64,000 nucleotides of DNA from Mycobacterium sp. 852002-51057_SCH5723018 (lineage in GTDB: Bacteria; Actinomycetota; Actinomycetes; Mycobacteriales; Mycobacteriaceae), in the NCBI RefSeq assembly GCF_001667035.1, contig NZ_LZIR01000127.1, positions 115,038-179,037 of the forward strand. The letters run 5' to 3'. A program made the translations under genes and the position numbers. Below the pieces are notes generated by a model, which searched no databases, was not told the origin of the DNA, and worked only from the letters and a program-made list of their open reading frames with translations. Below, piece by piece: positions 49,222-58,451 of the stretch; position 1 is the stretch's first letter; every line of letters starts with the position of its first letter.

Positions 49222-51362
49222 GCCCCGGTCTTGGCGCTCGCGCCGACGGGCGTCCACGTTCCGTCGATGACATCGGGCGGGCGCTGCGCCTGCAGGCGTT
49301 CCCGTTCGGCGCGTCGACGCTTGATCCGCAGCCGCGCGTCGGCGGGCATGGTGACCAGCTCGTCACAGGTCAGGTAGTACACGTCGTCGACGACGTCGAA
49401 AAGTTCGGCCCCGACCCGACGAGATCCCAACTCGCGCAGCGTCATCCGCAGCTCGTGGGTGAAACGCATGGTGGTGTCGTGGGCCAGCTCGCGCGAACCG
49501 CGGGCGTTGGCGGCCAGCCGGCGCGCCAGCGACGGCGGCGGCACGGCATCGGCCACCGAGGCTTCGGAAGCTTCGGCGGCCTCGGAGGCCTCGGAGGCCT
49601 CGGCGGCCGCCGTGAGCAACATCCCCGGATCGTCACCGAACACCTGACTGGCCAGCTCGGCCTCCCCCGGCCCTCGGTGCCCGATGCGGGCGACCGCGGC
49701 GTCCAGGACGGCGGCGGTACCGGGGGACAACGCGCGGACGCTGCCGACGTTGCCTTCCTTCGCCAGCGCGCACAGGGGCGGATCGCCCCGCAACACCGCC
49801 GCCAGCTCGGCGGTGTGCGCGGCGATGCGGGTGCTTTCCACGATCATGCCCAGGCCCGGCACCCTGGACGCGGCGCGGGTGTGCTCCAGCGTCGCCGCGG
49901 TGACGCCGGTGTCGATCAACCACAGCCCCGTCAGGATCCAGCCCTGGTGGATGCGATCCCGCAACAGCCGCACCCGCACCTCGAGGGCCGCATCCGGCAG
50001 CAGGGCCAGCTGGGTGGCGTCGAGGTGTTCGACCTCGGCGGCGGCGCCGTAGGCCCGCGTGTTGGCTTTGAGATGGCGCATCAGGGCCAGGGAACGCGCC
50101 GCGACGACCGCCTTGGCGATGGAGCCGAGAGCCCCCTCGGCCTGCCGGGGCTCCCCGAACGGCAGCACGTCGCCGACATGCGGCTGGTCCACCAGGGCGT
50201 GGCGGGCGACGGCGTCCTGGTCCCAGCCGGGCAGCTGGGTCGCGGCCACGACGTTGGCCGACACCCCGACGTAGGCGCGATGGCCGAAGACGGCGATGGC
50301 CCTGCTCCCCCACTCGTCGTCCACCACGTCGCCCAGGGCGAGTGCCTGACCCATCACCCGGCCGGCCGCGCGCAGCCCGCTCAGCTGGACGTCCAGCGTG
50401 ATCGGGGTCAGCGGGCCGGGCAGCGCCTCGGCGAGGCGGGCGGCGCTGAAGACCGGGAACCGCGGATCGACGCGGTCGTCGAACTCGCCCTCGATGCCCT
50501 CGGGGGCGGCGCTGTGCAGCGCGCCCGACGGCCGGGGGCGCGGGGCGACCTCCACCGGGATCGCCAGCTGGCCGCCGTGGCTGGTCGCGCCCACGGCGCC
50601 GAGTCGGCGCCCTACTAGTCCGCGCGCCGTGTCGGCGACCGCCTCGACGGCCTGCCAGCCGAACTCGAAGCCCCAATCCTCTTGCGCCGCAGCGATATCA
50701 ATCTCGGGGATCAGCCGTGACCAGCTGCGCACGCCGTGCAGCCGCGAACGTGGGTCGACGCCCCGCAGCAGCCGCCAGGCGGTGACGACGTTGGTGGTGT
50801 CGGGGGTGGCGAGGTCGACGACACCGGTGCGGTCGGTGTTCAGGGCCAACACCAGGAAGCGCACCAGATCGTCGAGGTGCAGCACGCGGATCGGCTGCGC
50901 GGAGACCTTGGTGCGCAGCAGGGTGGCCACCGTGCGGCACACCATCCAGTCGAGCTGGCGGCCGACCGGCGGGGCGATGCGCACGACCAGGCTCGGCGCC
51001 CAGCCCGCCGACACCAGCTCCTCGGCCGGCCGATACACCTCGGGCCGGCCCGCAGCCTGGGACACGAACAGCAGCCGCGCACCGGCGCGGGCGGCCGCGT
51101 GGGTCACGTGCGCGACCCCGTCGATGTCCGCGCTCCCCGGGGCCCGGGCGTCGACCGGGGCCAGGTGAAGCACCGCGTCGGCCTCGTCGGTCAGGTCTTG
51201 CAGGACGGGGTGGCTGAGCGGCGCGCAAACAAAGTCCACGCCGGGGTCCAGGCACGGATGCGGCTGGTCAGCGATGCCGATGACGGTGTGCCCGGCCGCG
51301 ATCAGCTGGCGTGCGACGATCCGCCCGACTGCGCCGGTGGCGTCGGTCACCAGGATCTGCAC
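49218..51362 (-). CDS. NAD-dependent epimerase fused to a PEP-utilising-enzyme-like helical domain, Rv1868 orthologue
   Basis: The 714-residue protein begins with an extended-SDR fold (MQILVTDATGAVGRIVARQL, RLLFVSQAAGRPEVYRPAEE). Its C-terminal part, GPGEAELASQVFGDD followed by ELRMTLRELGSRRVGAELFD and DVYYLTCDELVTMP, resembles the helical linker of PEP synthase or rifampin phosphotransferase, without the catalytic His domain. Residues about 585-605 are a low-complexity run of Glu-Ala-Ser repeats between the parts. Function is unknown. It lies in a leftward cluster with the thiolase-like and CoA-transferase genes, as Rv1868-Rv1866. Confidence 0.83.
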   Translation of the reverse strand: MQILVTDATGAVGRIVARQLIAAGHTVIGIADQPHPCLDPGVDFVCAPLSHPVLQDLTDEADAVLHLAPVDARAPGSADIDGVAHVTHAAARAGARLLFVSQAAGRPEVYRPAEELVSAGWAPSLVVRIAPPVGRQLDWMVCRTVATLLRTKVSAQPIRVLHLDDLVRFLVLALNTDRTGVVDLATPDTTNVVTAWRLLRGVDPRSRLHGVRSWSRLIPEIDIAAAQEDWGFEFGWQAVEAVADTARGLVGRRLGAVGATSHGGQLAIPVEVAPRPRPSGALHSAAPEGIEGEFDDRVDPRFPVFSAARLAEALPGPLTPITLDVQLSGLRAAGRVMGQALALGDVVDDEWGSRAIAVFGHRAYVGVSANVVAATQLPGWDQDAVARHALVDQPHVGDVLPFGEPRQAEGALGSIAKAVVAARSLALMRHLKANTRAYGAAAEVEHLDATQLALLPDAALEVRVRLLRDRIHQGWILTGLWLIDTGVTAATLEHTRAASRVPGLGMIVESTRIAAHTAELAAVLRGDPPLCALAKEGNVGSVRALSPGTAAVLDAAVARIGHRGPGEAELASQVFGDDPGMLLTAAAEASEASEAAEASEASVADAVPPPSLARRLAANARGSRELAHDTTMRFTHELRMTLRELGSRRVGAELFDVVDDVYYLTCDELVTMPADARLRIKRRRAERERLQAQRPPDVIDGTWTPVGASAKTGA

Positions 51363-51471
51363 CTGGGCTCACCTCCCCCAAGGTCCAAGTCGACAATAGG
51401 CAAGTTGCTATCACTTACGCGACCGTTGCCCCTCAAACGGCGCCCTGGCGTGGCGCTATGTCGCGGACTGG

Positions 51472-52956
51472 TTACTGCAGCGCGGCGCTGCCGTCGGCGG
51501 CGACGGCAACCTTGGCGCCGCCGATGTCTTCGCGCACCGTCGCCTCGGCGGCGGCCGGATCGTCGATGACCGCCAGCGTGCGCGACCCGTCGGGCGTGCG
51601 TACGGACAGGAACGCCTTCTCCGGTCGTCCCTGGCGGTCGAACGGCGTCGTCCATGCCTCGACGGTGCCCACGCCCTCCCACTCGACCAGGCCGTCGCGG
51701 GTGCGCTCCCGGTCCACCGCCGGTTGCACGTCCTCCCAGCGAAACTCGGCCGGTGGCTCGGTGCTGTAGACACCGAAGCTGTGCTTGGTCAGATAGCCGC
51801 CGTTCGCGGTGATGAGCGCGCGCCGTCCGGGGTTTGCCACCAGCAGCTCGGCCATGGTGGCGATCGAATGCGTCACATAGTTGCTCCACGGTCCGCCGGC
51901 GAACGTCAGCCCCCCTGTCACGGTGAGCGGGCGGGCCGGATCGTCGACGCTCAACCCCAGTTCGGCGGCCGCGACCTGAACGGCGGAGGGAAAGCAGGAG
52001 TACAGGTCGACGTAGTCGACATCGTCGATGCCCAGGCCGGCCAGTTGCAGCGCGCGCGCCCCGCCGATCCGGATGGCCGCCGAGCGGTACAGCTCATCGC
52101 GCTCGGCGACGGCCGGGGTGTCGTGCGCGTCGGTGCCCGCGTGCGGGTAAACCCACCGCTCGGCGGGGATCTGCAGGCGTTTTGCCTGCTCCACCGAGGT
52201 CAGCACCAGCGCGGCGCCCTGGTCGACCATGTTGTTGGAGTTCATCAGCTTGGTGTAGGGCCAGCTGATCATCCGGTTCTGCGGGCCTGGCTGCCAGATC
52301 TCCTCGGCGGTCACCGGTTTGCGGATCCACGCATGGGGATTGCCGACCGCCACGGCGTTGAAGCCGGCCCACAACTCGCCGATGCGCTTGAGGTGGTCGT
52401 CGACCGCTTCGCCGTTCGCGATGCGAAGCGCCTGCTCGAACAGCGGGTAGACGTAGGCCGGGCGGTTCAGCCCGATCCTGAGCTCGGCGGCACCGGCCAT
52501 CGGGACGTCGTCCTCGTGCATCTCGGCCATCGGCACCGAGGCGTCCTGCGCGGTCCACTCGAGCTTGCTGCCCTGGGCCTTCAGGCCCCGCCTGGTGCGC
52601 CAGGTTTCGGCGCCGGCGACCAGCACCACGCCGGCCCGTCCCGCCTGGATGTCCAGGCAGGCCTGGTTGATTAGCGACTGGGGCACGTTGCCCCCGACCG
52701 GGCTGTAGCGGGTGGTGAAGCCGGAGGCGCCGATCCGCTGGCCCAGCAGCAGCCCGGGATCGCGGTACTGCGCCGACAGGATGTTCACCACGCGGATGGA
52801 ATCGACGGCCTCGATCACCCGGGAATCCGCGGCTTCGCGGGCCGCGACGGCCATCAAGTCGACCGGCTCGACCGACCGCGTGGCGGGGTCGATTTCGTCG
52901 CGGTGGTTGACCTGGGCGTAGCCGATCAGCACCGGTGTCGCAGGGTCGACGGTCAT
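51472..52956 (-). CDS. Thiolase-superfamily acetyl-CoA acetyltransferase-like protein, Rv1867 orthologue
   Basis: The 494-residue protein has a thiolase-like core: LINQACLDIQAGRAGVVLVA, DDVDYVDLYSCFPSAVQVAA, and GGLTFAGGPWSNYVTHSIAT with a conserved His. The C-terminal extension (LVEWEGVGTVEAWTTPFDRQ) resembles an OB-fold lid found in mycobacterial thiolase-like proteins. The classical active-site Cys near residue 90 is not obvious, so it may be an acyl-CoA-binding or SCP2-thiolase-type protein. It precedes the Rv1868-like gene by about 110 bases and matches Rv1867 in length. Confidence 0.85.
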   Translation of the reverse strand: MTVDPATPVLIGYAQVNHRDEIDPATRSVEPVDLMAVAAREAADSRVIEAVDSIRVVNILSAQYRDPGLLLGQRIGASGFTTRYSPVGGNVPQSLINQACLDIQAGRAGVVLVAGAETWRTRRGLKAQGSKLEWTAQDASVPMAEMHEDDVPMAGAAELRIGLNRPAYVYPLFEQALRIANGEAVDDHLKRIGELWAGFNAVAVGNPHAWIRKPVTAEEIWQPGPQNRMISWPYTKLMNSNNMVDQGAALVLTSVEQAKRLQIPAERWVYPHAGTDAHDTPAVAERDELYRSAAIRIGGARALQLAGLGIDDVDYVDLYSCFPSAVQVAAAELGLSVDDPARPLTVTGGLTFAGGPWSNYVTHSIATMAELLVANPGRRALITANGGYLTKHSFGVYSTEPPAEFRWEDVQPAVDRERTRDGLVEWEGVGTVEAWTTPFDRQGRPEKAFLSVRTPDGSRTLAVIDDPAAAEATVREDIGGAKVAVAADGSAALQ

Positions 52957-53007
52957 ACGACGAATTTAGCGTGGCTATGAATCGCGGCGGTGATCGGCAT
53001 CGGGCCC

Positions 53008-55401
53008 TCAGGGGGCGAACAGCACGCGGTCGTCGATCAGCCGCTCGATCTCCTCGTCGCTCATCTGCAGCAGGCTTCGGCAGATTTCACGGGTGTCCTG
53101 GCCGGACAGCGGCGCCGGGCGCTTTGGGGCGGGCGGGATGTGCTGAAACGGCGCCGGGCCCGTCTCCGCCGGCAGCGGACGTTCGATCAGCGGATGCACC
53201 ATGTCGCTGAACAGGTTTCGCTCGATCAGCTGGCGGTCTTCGAGGATGTCCGGCGGGCGGTTCATCGGCCCGGCCGGGACTCCGGCCGACTGCAGCAGTT
53301 CGGCGACGCGCACCGGGGTGCGGGTTCGGGTCCAGGCCGACAGCAGCTCCACCAGCTCGCGCCGGTTGGCCAGGCGCGACTCGCCGGTCGCGAAGCGCGG
53401 GTCGTCCACCCATTCCGGGCGGTCGAGAAGAGTTGCGGCGCAACGCCATTCTTCATCGGAGCCGATCGTGATGGCGCACCATTCGTCGTCGCCCGCACAC
53501 GGGTAGACCGCGTGCACGGCGGTGTCGTCGCGGATCCTGGCGATGCCCGCGGCCAGCGCGGCCTGGGTGACGTAGACGGTGTCGAGTTGGTTGACCACCA
53601 CCTCGGCCTGCGAGACGTGGACGTGGGCCCCGCTGCCGGTCCGATCGCGGCGGATCAGCGCGGCCAGCGCCGCGATGGCGGTGACCCGGCCGACCACGTG
53701 ATCGGGGAAGATGGTGGTCGCGTCGTAGAACGCGTGCCGGCCGGTGTCAGCCTGCTCGTCCGGATCGTCGGACGTCCACAGCCGGGTCACGCCGGTGGCG
53801 GCGCGGACCAGCGGCCCGTAGCCCATCCGGGTGCTCCACGGGCCGGTGTTGCCGAAGGCGCTGCTGCCGGCCAGCACGATGCGCGGGTTGAGCGAGCGCA
53901 GCGTGTCGTAGGAAAACCCAAGCGTGGTAAGGGTTCCGGGCTTGAAGTTGGCGAACACCGCGTCGGCCTCGGCGACCAGCCGGCCGAAGATCTCCTTACC
54001 CCGCACGCTGCGCAGGTCCAGGCCGAGCCCGAGCTGGTTGCGGTGGGTCCAGGCGAAGGATTCGCTGATGGGGTCACCGTCGCGGGCCTGCCGCAGGCCG
54101 TCCGGATAGTCGGCGCTTTCGACCTTGATGACCTCGGCGCCCAGGTCGCCGAACAGCCGGCTGAGCTCGCCGCCGGCGACGATGATGCCCAGGTCGAGGA
54201 TCCGCAGCCCGGTGAACGGGTACTCGCCGACCTTGCCCGACGGTGCTTGCACGACCGTGGGATTCGCGCTCCAGAACGGTTCGTCTTGCCCCGGGACGGC
54301 GGGAGCCGGCGTCCGGAAACCCGACCGCTGCCCGTCGACGACGAAATACCCGGTCGGGACGCTGGCGCGCACCCCGGGAAATAGCTCGGCCTCGGTGATC
54401 GCGCCCACCGCCTGGAAATGTTCGGAGCCGAGGATCCGCGCCGGCGTCAACACCGCGGCGATCGGCACCCCGTGCGCCTGTCCGGCGGCCACCAGGTCCT
54501 TCATGGTCTGGTCGGCGAACAGCGCCTCGAGCAGCAGGCTGATCTCGGGCCAGGCCGCGAAGCGGGCGCCGAGCACGTCGTATTTCGGGTCCTGGAAATC
54601 CTCGGGCTCCCCCAGCCACCGCCGCAGGCCGCGCCACTGCCGCGGCGCCATCACACACAGCCGGACGTAGCCGTCCCGGCATGGATAGATCGGGTAGGCG
54701 TCCTGGTTCTTCGGGCGGCCGCGCCACTCGCCGGCGCGGCGGCTGCCGGCGGCGGCCTGCCCGTGCGCGCCGAACGCCGGGTCGAGCGCCATCACGACGG
54801 CGTCGTAGCGGGAGAAGTCGATGTAATCGCCCGTGCCGCAACGCAACCGGTTGTAGTAGGCGACCAGCGCGGCCCAGGCGGCCTGGACGGCGGCGGTCGC
54901 CGAAGCGATGCCCTCCGGCGGGAGCACCGGGGTGCCGGTGGTGGGGCCCGATCGCGACAGCGAGCCGCACATCGCATACAGGACGGCATCGCTGGCCCGC
55001 CACGACGACCGCGGGCCGGTGGCACCGAAGTCGCTGACCGACAGCACCACCAGGTGCGGGTAGCGGGCGGCCAATTCGGCGCCCGAGATCCCGAACGCAC
55101 CGGCGTGTCCGTCTACGCCGCTGTCCACGACGATGTCGGCCTCTGCGGCCAGTTCGAAGAACCGGCCGCAGTCGCCGTCCTCGAGCGGGTCCAGCACCGC
55201 GCAGCGCTTGTTGGCGTTGTGCACCGCGAACGGGATGCTGGCACCGGCCAGCGTCGGCAACTCGTCGCGTCCCATGCTTCCGCCCGGGAATTCGATCTTG
55301 AGTACGTCGGCGCCCAGGTCGGCGAACAGGCGGCCCACCGCGTCGGCGCCGCCACTGGACAAGTCCAGCACGCGCACCCCATCCAGCAACCCGTCGGCCA
55401 C
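53008..55401 (-). CDS. Tandem-domain class III CoA-transferase, Rv1866 orthologue
   Basis: The 797-residue protein contains two CaiB/BaiF domains in a row. The first starts LLDGVRVLDLSSGGADAVGR and includes LGADVLKIEFPGGSMGRDEL. The second starts YPFTGLRILDLGIIVAGGEL and includes LGAEVIKVESADYPDGLRQA. The catalytic Asp of the family appears only in part, in the second half. Single-chain fusions of two domains are known in actinobacteria. It would move CoA between carboxylic acids. It is first in the leftward cluster with the thiolase-like and Rv1868-like genes. Confidence 0.87.
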   Translation of the reverse strand: MADGLLDGVRVLDLSSGGADAVGRLFADLGADVLKIEFPGGSMGRDELPTLAGASIPFAVHNANKRCAVLDPLEDGDCGRFFELAAEADIVVDSGVDGHAGAFGISGAELAARYPHLVVLSVSDFGATGPRSSWRASDAVLYAMCGSLSRSGPTTGTPVLPPEGIASATAAVQAAWAALVAYYNRLRCGTGDYIDFSRYDAVVMALDPAFGAHGQAAAGSRRAGEWRGRPKNQDAYPIYPCRDGYVRLCVMAPRQWRGLRRWLGEPEDFQDPKYDVLGARFAAWPEISLLLEALFADQTMKDLVAAGQAHGVPIAAVLTPARILGSEHFQAVGAITEAELFPGVRASVPTGYFVVDGQRSGFRTPAPAVPGQDEPFWSANPTVVQAPSGKVGEYPFTGLRILDLGIIVAGGELSRLFGDLGAEVIKVESADYPDGLRQARDGDPISESFAWTHRNQLGLGLDLRSVRGKEIFGRLVAEADAVFANFKPGTLTTLGFSYDTLRSLNPRIVLAGSSAFGNTGPWSTRMGYGPLVRAATGVTRLWTSDDPDEQADTGRHAFYDATTIFPDHVVGRVTAIAALAALIRRDRTGSGAHVHVSQAEVVVNQLDTVYVTQAALAAGIARIRDDTAVHAVYPCAGDDEWCAITIGSDEEWRCAATLLDRPEWVDDPRFATGESRLANRRELVELLSAWTRTRTPVRVAELLQSAGVPAGPMNRPPDILEDRQLIERNLFSDMVHPLIERPLPAETGPAPFQHIPPAPKRPAPLSGQDTREICRSLLQMSDEEIERLIDDRVLFAP

Positions 55402-55560
55402 CCGCCCACCGTACCCGTCCGGTGCGGTGGGGCAGGCCGTCCAACCAGAAGCTCAGCGGCGCAAGCCGATTGGTCGCCACCGCCACGGCCGGGAAGGTGG
55501 GCGGCGATCGCGTCGGCTATCGTCGCAGGCCGCGAAACCATCCACGGAAGGACCCAACGC

Positions 55561-56463
55561 ATGAGCGCGCACCTGAGCTACGTCGAGGCGGTGGTCGTCG
55601 GGGCGTTCCAGGGCGTCACCGAGCTGTTCCCGGTCTCCAGCCTCGGGCACGCGGTGCTGGTGCCGGCGCTGATCGGCGGGCAATGGGCCCGGGACCTCAG
55701 CGTGTCCACCCCCGAGTCGCCCTACCTGGCGTTCATCGTCGGCCTGCACGTCGCCACCGCCGCCGCCCTGCTGGTGTTCTTCTGGCGGGACTGGCTGCGC
55801 ATCGTGGCCGGCTTCGTCTCGTCGCTGCGCCATCGGCGCATCCAGACGCCCGACGAGCGGCTGGCCTGGCTGATCGTGGTGGCCACCATCCCGGTGGGGC
55901 TGGCCGGGGTGGCCCTCGAACACCTCTTCCGCACCACGCTGGGCAAACCCATGCCGGCGGCGGCGTTTCTGCTGCTCAACGGCGTGGCCCTGTACGCCGG
56001 TGAGGTGCTGCGGCGCCGGGTCTCACCGGCGGGCGACGTCGAGCACGCCGACCACGCCGGCGAGGCGATCGACAACCGGTTGGCACAGCTACCGATGGGC
56101 CGCGGCGTGCTGATCGGCTCCTCGCAAATACTGGCCCTGCTGCCCGGCATCAGCCGCTCCGGCATCGCCATGGTGGCCGGCCTGTGGCGCGGGCTCTCGC
56201 ACGAGGACGCCGCCCGCTACTCGTTTCTGCTGGCGACGCCGATCATCCTGGCCGCCGGGGTCTACAAGATCCCCGACCTGTTCGGGCCGCGGGGAACCGG
56301 GATCGGAGGCCAGGTGCTGGCCGGCAGCGTCGCGTCCTTCGTCTGCGCCTACCTGGCGGTGCGGTTTCTCACGAGGTACTTCCAGACCCGCACCCTCACG
56401 CCGTTTGCCATCTACTGCGCGGCCGTCGGGGCCGCCAGCCTGGTGTGGCTCGGCGTGCGCTGA
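55561..56463 (+). CDS. uppP: Undecaprenyl-diphosphatase (UppP/BacA family)
   Basis: The 300-residue polytopic membrane enzyme removes phosphate from undecaprenyl or decaprenyl diphosphate to recycle the cell-wall carrier lipid. The two signature motifs are present: AFQGVTELFPVSSLGHAVLV, with the catalytic Glu, and LLPGISRSGIAMVAGLWRG, with the Arg. About eight transmembrane helices are visible. M. tuberculosis has one uppP (Rv2136c) elsewhere; this may be a second copy in this species. Confidence 0.92.
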   Translation: MSAHLSYVEAVVVGAFQGVTELFPVSSLGHAVLVPALIGGQWARDLSVSTPESPYLAFIVGLHVATAAALLVFFWRDWLRIVAGFVSSLRHRRIQTPDERLAWLIVVATIPVGLAGVALEHLFRTTLGKPMPAAAFLLLNGVALYAGEVLRRRVSPAGDVEHADHAGEAIDNRLAQLPMGRGVLIGSSQILALLPGISRSGIAMVAGLWRGLSHEDAARYSFLLATPIILAAGVYKIPDLFGPRGTGIGGQVLAGSVASFVCAYLAVRFLTRYFQTRTLTPFAIYCAAVGAASLVWLGVR

Positions 56464-56531
56464 CGTAGAAACACCCCCACTACGCTCGGCACCGAGCCCG
56501 TCGCGATGCGTGAGATCACCCTGGGGGTCCG

Positions 56532-56942
56532 ATGACAACGTTGCACAAAATCACCACTTTCCTGATGTTCGAAGGCAAGGCCGAGGAGGCGATGCGGTTT
56601 TACACATCGCTGTTCGCCGACTCCGGGATTCGATCGATGACGCGATATGGACCCGACGAGGCGGGAGCGGAGGGAACGGTTCAGCATGCGACGTTCGCGC
56701 TGGCGGGCCAGCAGTTCATGTGCATCGACAGCCCCGCCTCGCACGGATTCAGCTTCACCCCGTCGATCTCCCTGTATGTGGAGTGCGCCTCCGACGACGA
56801 GATCGAGCGCTTGTACGGCGCCTTACTGGAAGGAGGCCAGGTCCTCATGCCGCTGGATTCCTATGGTTTCAGCCCCAAATTCGGTTGGGTCAACGACCGT
56901 TTCGGGGTCTCGTGGCAGCTGACCTTGGCCCAAGCCGGTTGA
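56532..56942 (+). CDS. VOC-family PhnB-like protein
   Basis: The 136-residue protein has the 3-demethylubiquinone-methyltransferase-like glyoxalase fold: ITTFLMFEGKAEEAMRFYTS, TVQHATFALAGQQFMCIDSP, SYGFSPKFGWVNDRFGVSWQ. PhnB-like proteins are dimeric and have no settled function. It ends next to the convergent GNAT gene without a gap. Confidence 0.87.
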   Translation: MTTLHKITTFLMFEGKAEEAMRFYTSLFADSGIRSMTRYGPDEAGAEGTVQHATFALAGQQFMCIDSPASHGFSFTPSISLYVECASDDEIERLYGALLEGGQVLMPLDSYGFSPKFGWVNDRFGVSWQLTLAQAG

Positions 56943-57452
56943 TCAGATCGGCGCGAACCGGTAGCGGACTTGGCGCACCGGCGAGTTGCCGAAAACCTCT
57001 GTGCGGCAAGCCCCGTCGAATCTCCAGCCGTCGCGTTCGTAGAATCGCCGGGCGCGGGCATTGCCGTCCAGCACCCACAGCAACGCTCCCGCGACGCCGA
57101 CCCTCCGCAGCCGCTCCCTCGCGGCGGTGATGAGCAGGCGCCCCACCCCGGTTCCGTGGTAGGCGGGATCGACGTAGAGCGCCATCAGCTCACCGAAATT
57201 CGGTAGGTGTTCGTCGTCGCCCAGGCCCGTGGTCGCCAGGCCGCAGATCGCCGACCCGTCGACCGCGACCACCGTGGACGGCAGCCGAAGCCCCACCCGG
57301 CCGAAGGTGTATCGGTTGGCCCAGGCCTCGGGCTTCAGGCCGTCGAGGTAGTCCTGGGCGATGAGCCCCCGGTACGCCGATTGCCAGGAGCGCACGTGCA
57401 CGCGGGCCACCTCCCGCGCGTCCGCCGGGACGGCCGGCCGCACCTCGGTCAT
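56943..57452 (-). CDS. GNAT-family N-acetyltransferase
   Basis: The 169-residue protein has the GNAT fold: EVRPAVPADAREVARVHVRS, the acetyl-CoA pocket ALYVDPAYHGTGVGRLLITA (RxxGxG variant HGTGVG) and VAGALLWVLDGNARARRFYE with RDGWRFDGA. The acceptor is unknown. It converges with the VOC gene and is divergent from the SDR gene to its right. Confidence 0.88.
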   Translation of the reverse strand: MTEVRPAVPADAREVARVHVRSWQSAYRGLIAQDYLDGLKPEAWANRYTFGRVGLRLPSTVVAVDGSAICGLATTGLGDDEHLPNFGELMALYVDPAYHGTGVGRLLITAARERLRRVGVAGALLWVLDGNARARRFYERDGWRFDGACRTEVFGNSPVRQVRYRFAPI

Positions 57453-57558
57453 CGGTGCAGTATCGGCCTCGTGGTCGTTATTTGCGCGGGACGGCGCCGA
57501 GTGTTGTGCTTACCGGATCGGCAATTGACACCCGTCAACTCCGGGAGGGACGACGACA

Positions 57559-58407
57559 ATGGCGGACACGGCATCGATCGGGGTGAAGGTGCGCGACAAG
57601 GTGGTGGTGATCACCGGCGGCGCACGGGGAATCGGGCTGGCCACCGCGACCGCGTTGCACAACCTGGGGGCCAAAGTCGCGATCGGAGACATCGACGAGG
57701 TGCGGGTGAAGGAGTCGGGCGCCGCGCTCGGCCTCGACGTCTACGGGAAGCTCGACGTCACCGACCAGCATTCCTTCTCCGATTTCCTGGACGGTGTAGA
57801 ACGCCAGCTCGGGCCGATCGACGTGCTGGTCAACAACGCCGGCATCATGCCCGTCGGCCGGATCATCGATGAGCCGGACGCGGTCACCCGGCGCATCCTG
57901 GACATCAACGTCTACGGCGTGATCCTGGGCAGCAAGCTGGCGGCGCAGCGCATGGTGCCGCGCGGATCCGGGCACGTCATCAACGTCGCCTCACTGGCCG
58001 GGGAGCTCTACGTCGTCGGGCTGGCCACCTACTGCGCGAGCAAGCACGCGGTGGTCGCCTTCACCGATGCCGCCAGGCTGGAGTACCGCTCGGCCGGCGT
58101 CAAGTTCTCGGCGGTGTTGCCGACGTTCGTCAACACCGAGCTCGTCGCCGGGACTCCCGGGATGAAGGGGTTCAGGAACGCCGAGCCGGCCGAGATCGCC
58201 GAGGCCATCGTCGGGCTGGTGGCCCACCCGAAGCCGAAGGTGCGGGTGACCAGGGCGGCGGGCGCGATGGTGGTGTCTCAAAAGTTCTGGCCACGCAGAA
58301 TCGCCGAGGGGCTGAACCGCGTCCTCGGCGGCGACCATGTCTTCACCGATGACGTCGACGTCGAGAAGCGCCGTGCCTACGAGGCCCGGGCCCGCGGCGA
58401 AGAATAG
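57559..58407 (+). CDS. Short-chain dehydrogenase/reductase, Rv1865c orthologue
   Basis: The 282-residue protein has the SDR motifs VITGGARGIGLATATALHNL, LVNNAGIMPVG, the Ser in INVASLAGELYVVG and YCASKHAVVAF. It ends in charged residues. GGAGGGACG lies before the ATG. The Asp in GDIDEVRV suggests preference for NAD. The substrate is unknown. Length and the gene order toward adhA and apa agree with Rv1865c. Confidence 0.88.
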   Translation: MADTASIGVKVRDKVVVITGGARGIGLATATALHNLGAKVAIGDIDEVRVKESGAALGLDVYGKLDVTDQHSFSDFLDGVERQLGPIDVLVNNAGIMPVGRIIDEPDAVTRRILDINVYGVILGSKLAAQRMVPRGSGHVINVASLAGELYVVGLATYCASKHAVVAFTDAARLEYRSAGVKFSAVLPTFVNTELVAGTPGMKGFRNAEPAEIAEAIVGLVAHPKPKVRVTRAAGAMVVSQKFWPRRIAEGLNRVLGGDHVFTDDVDVEKRRAYEARARGEE

Positions 58408-58451
58408 GCGCCGCCGGGCGTTGTTCATTCGGGGCGCGGACAATCGGCGGG

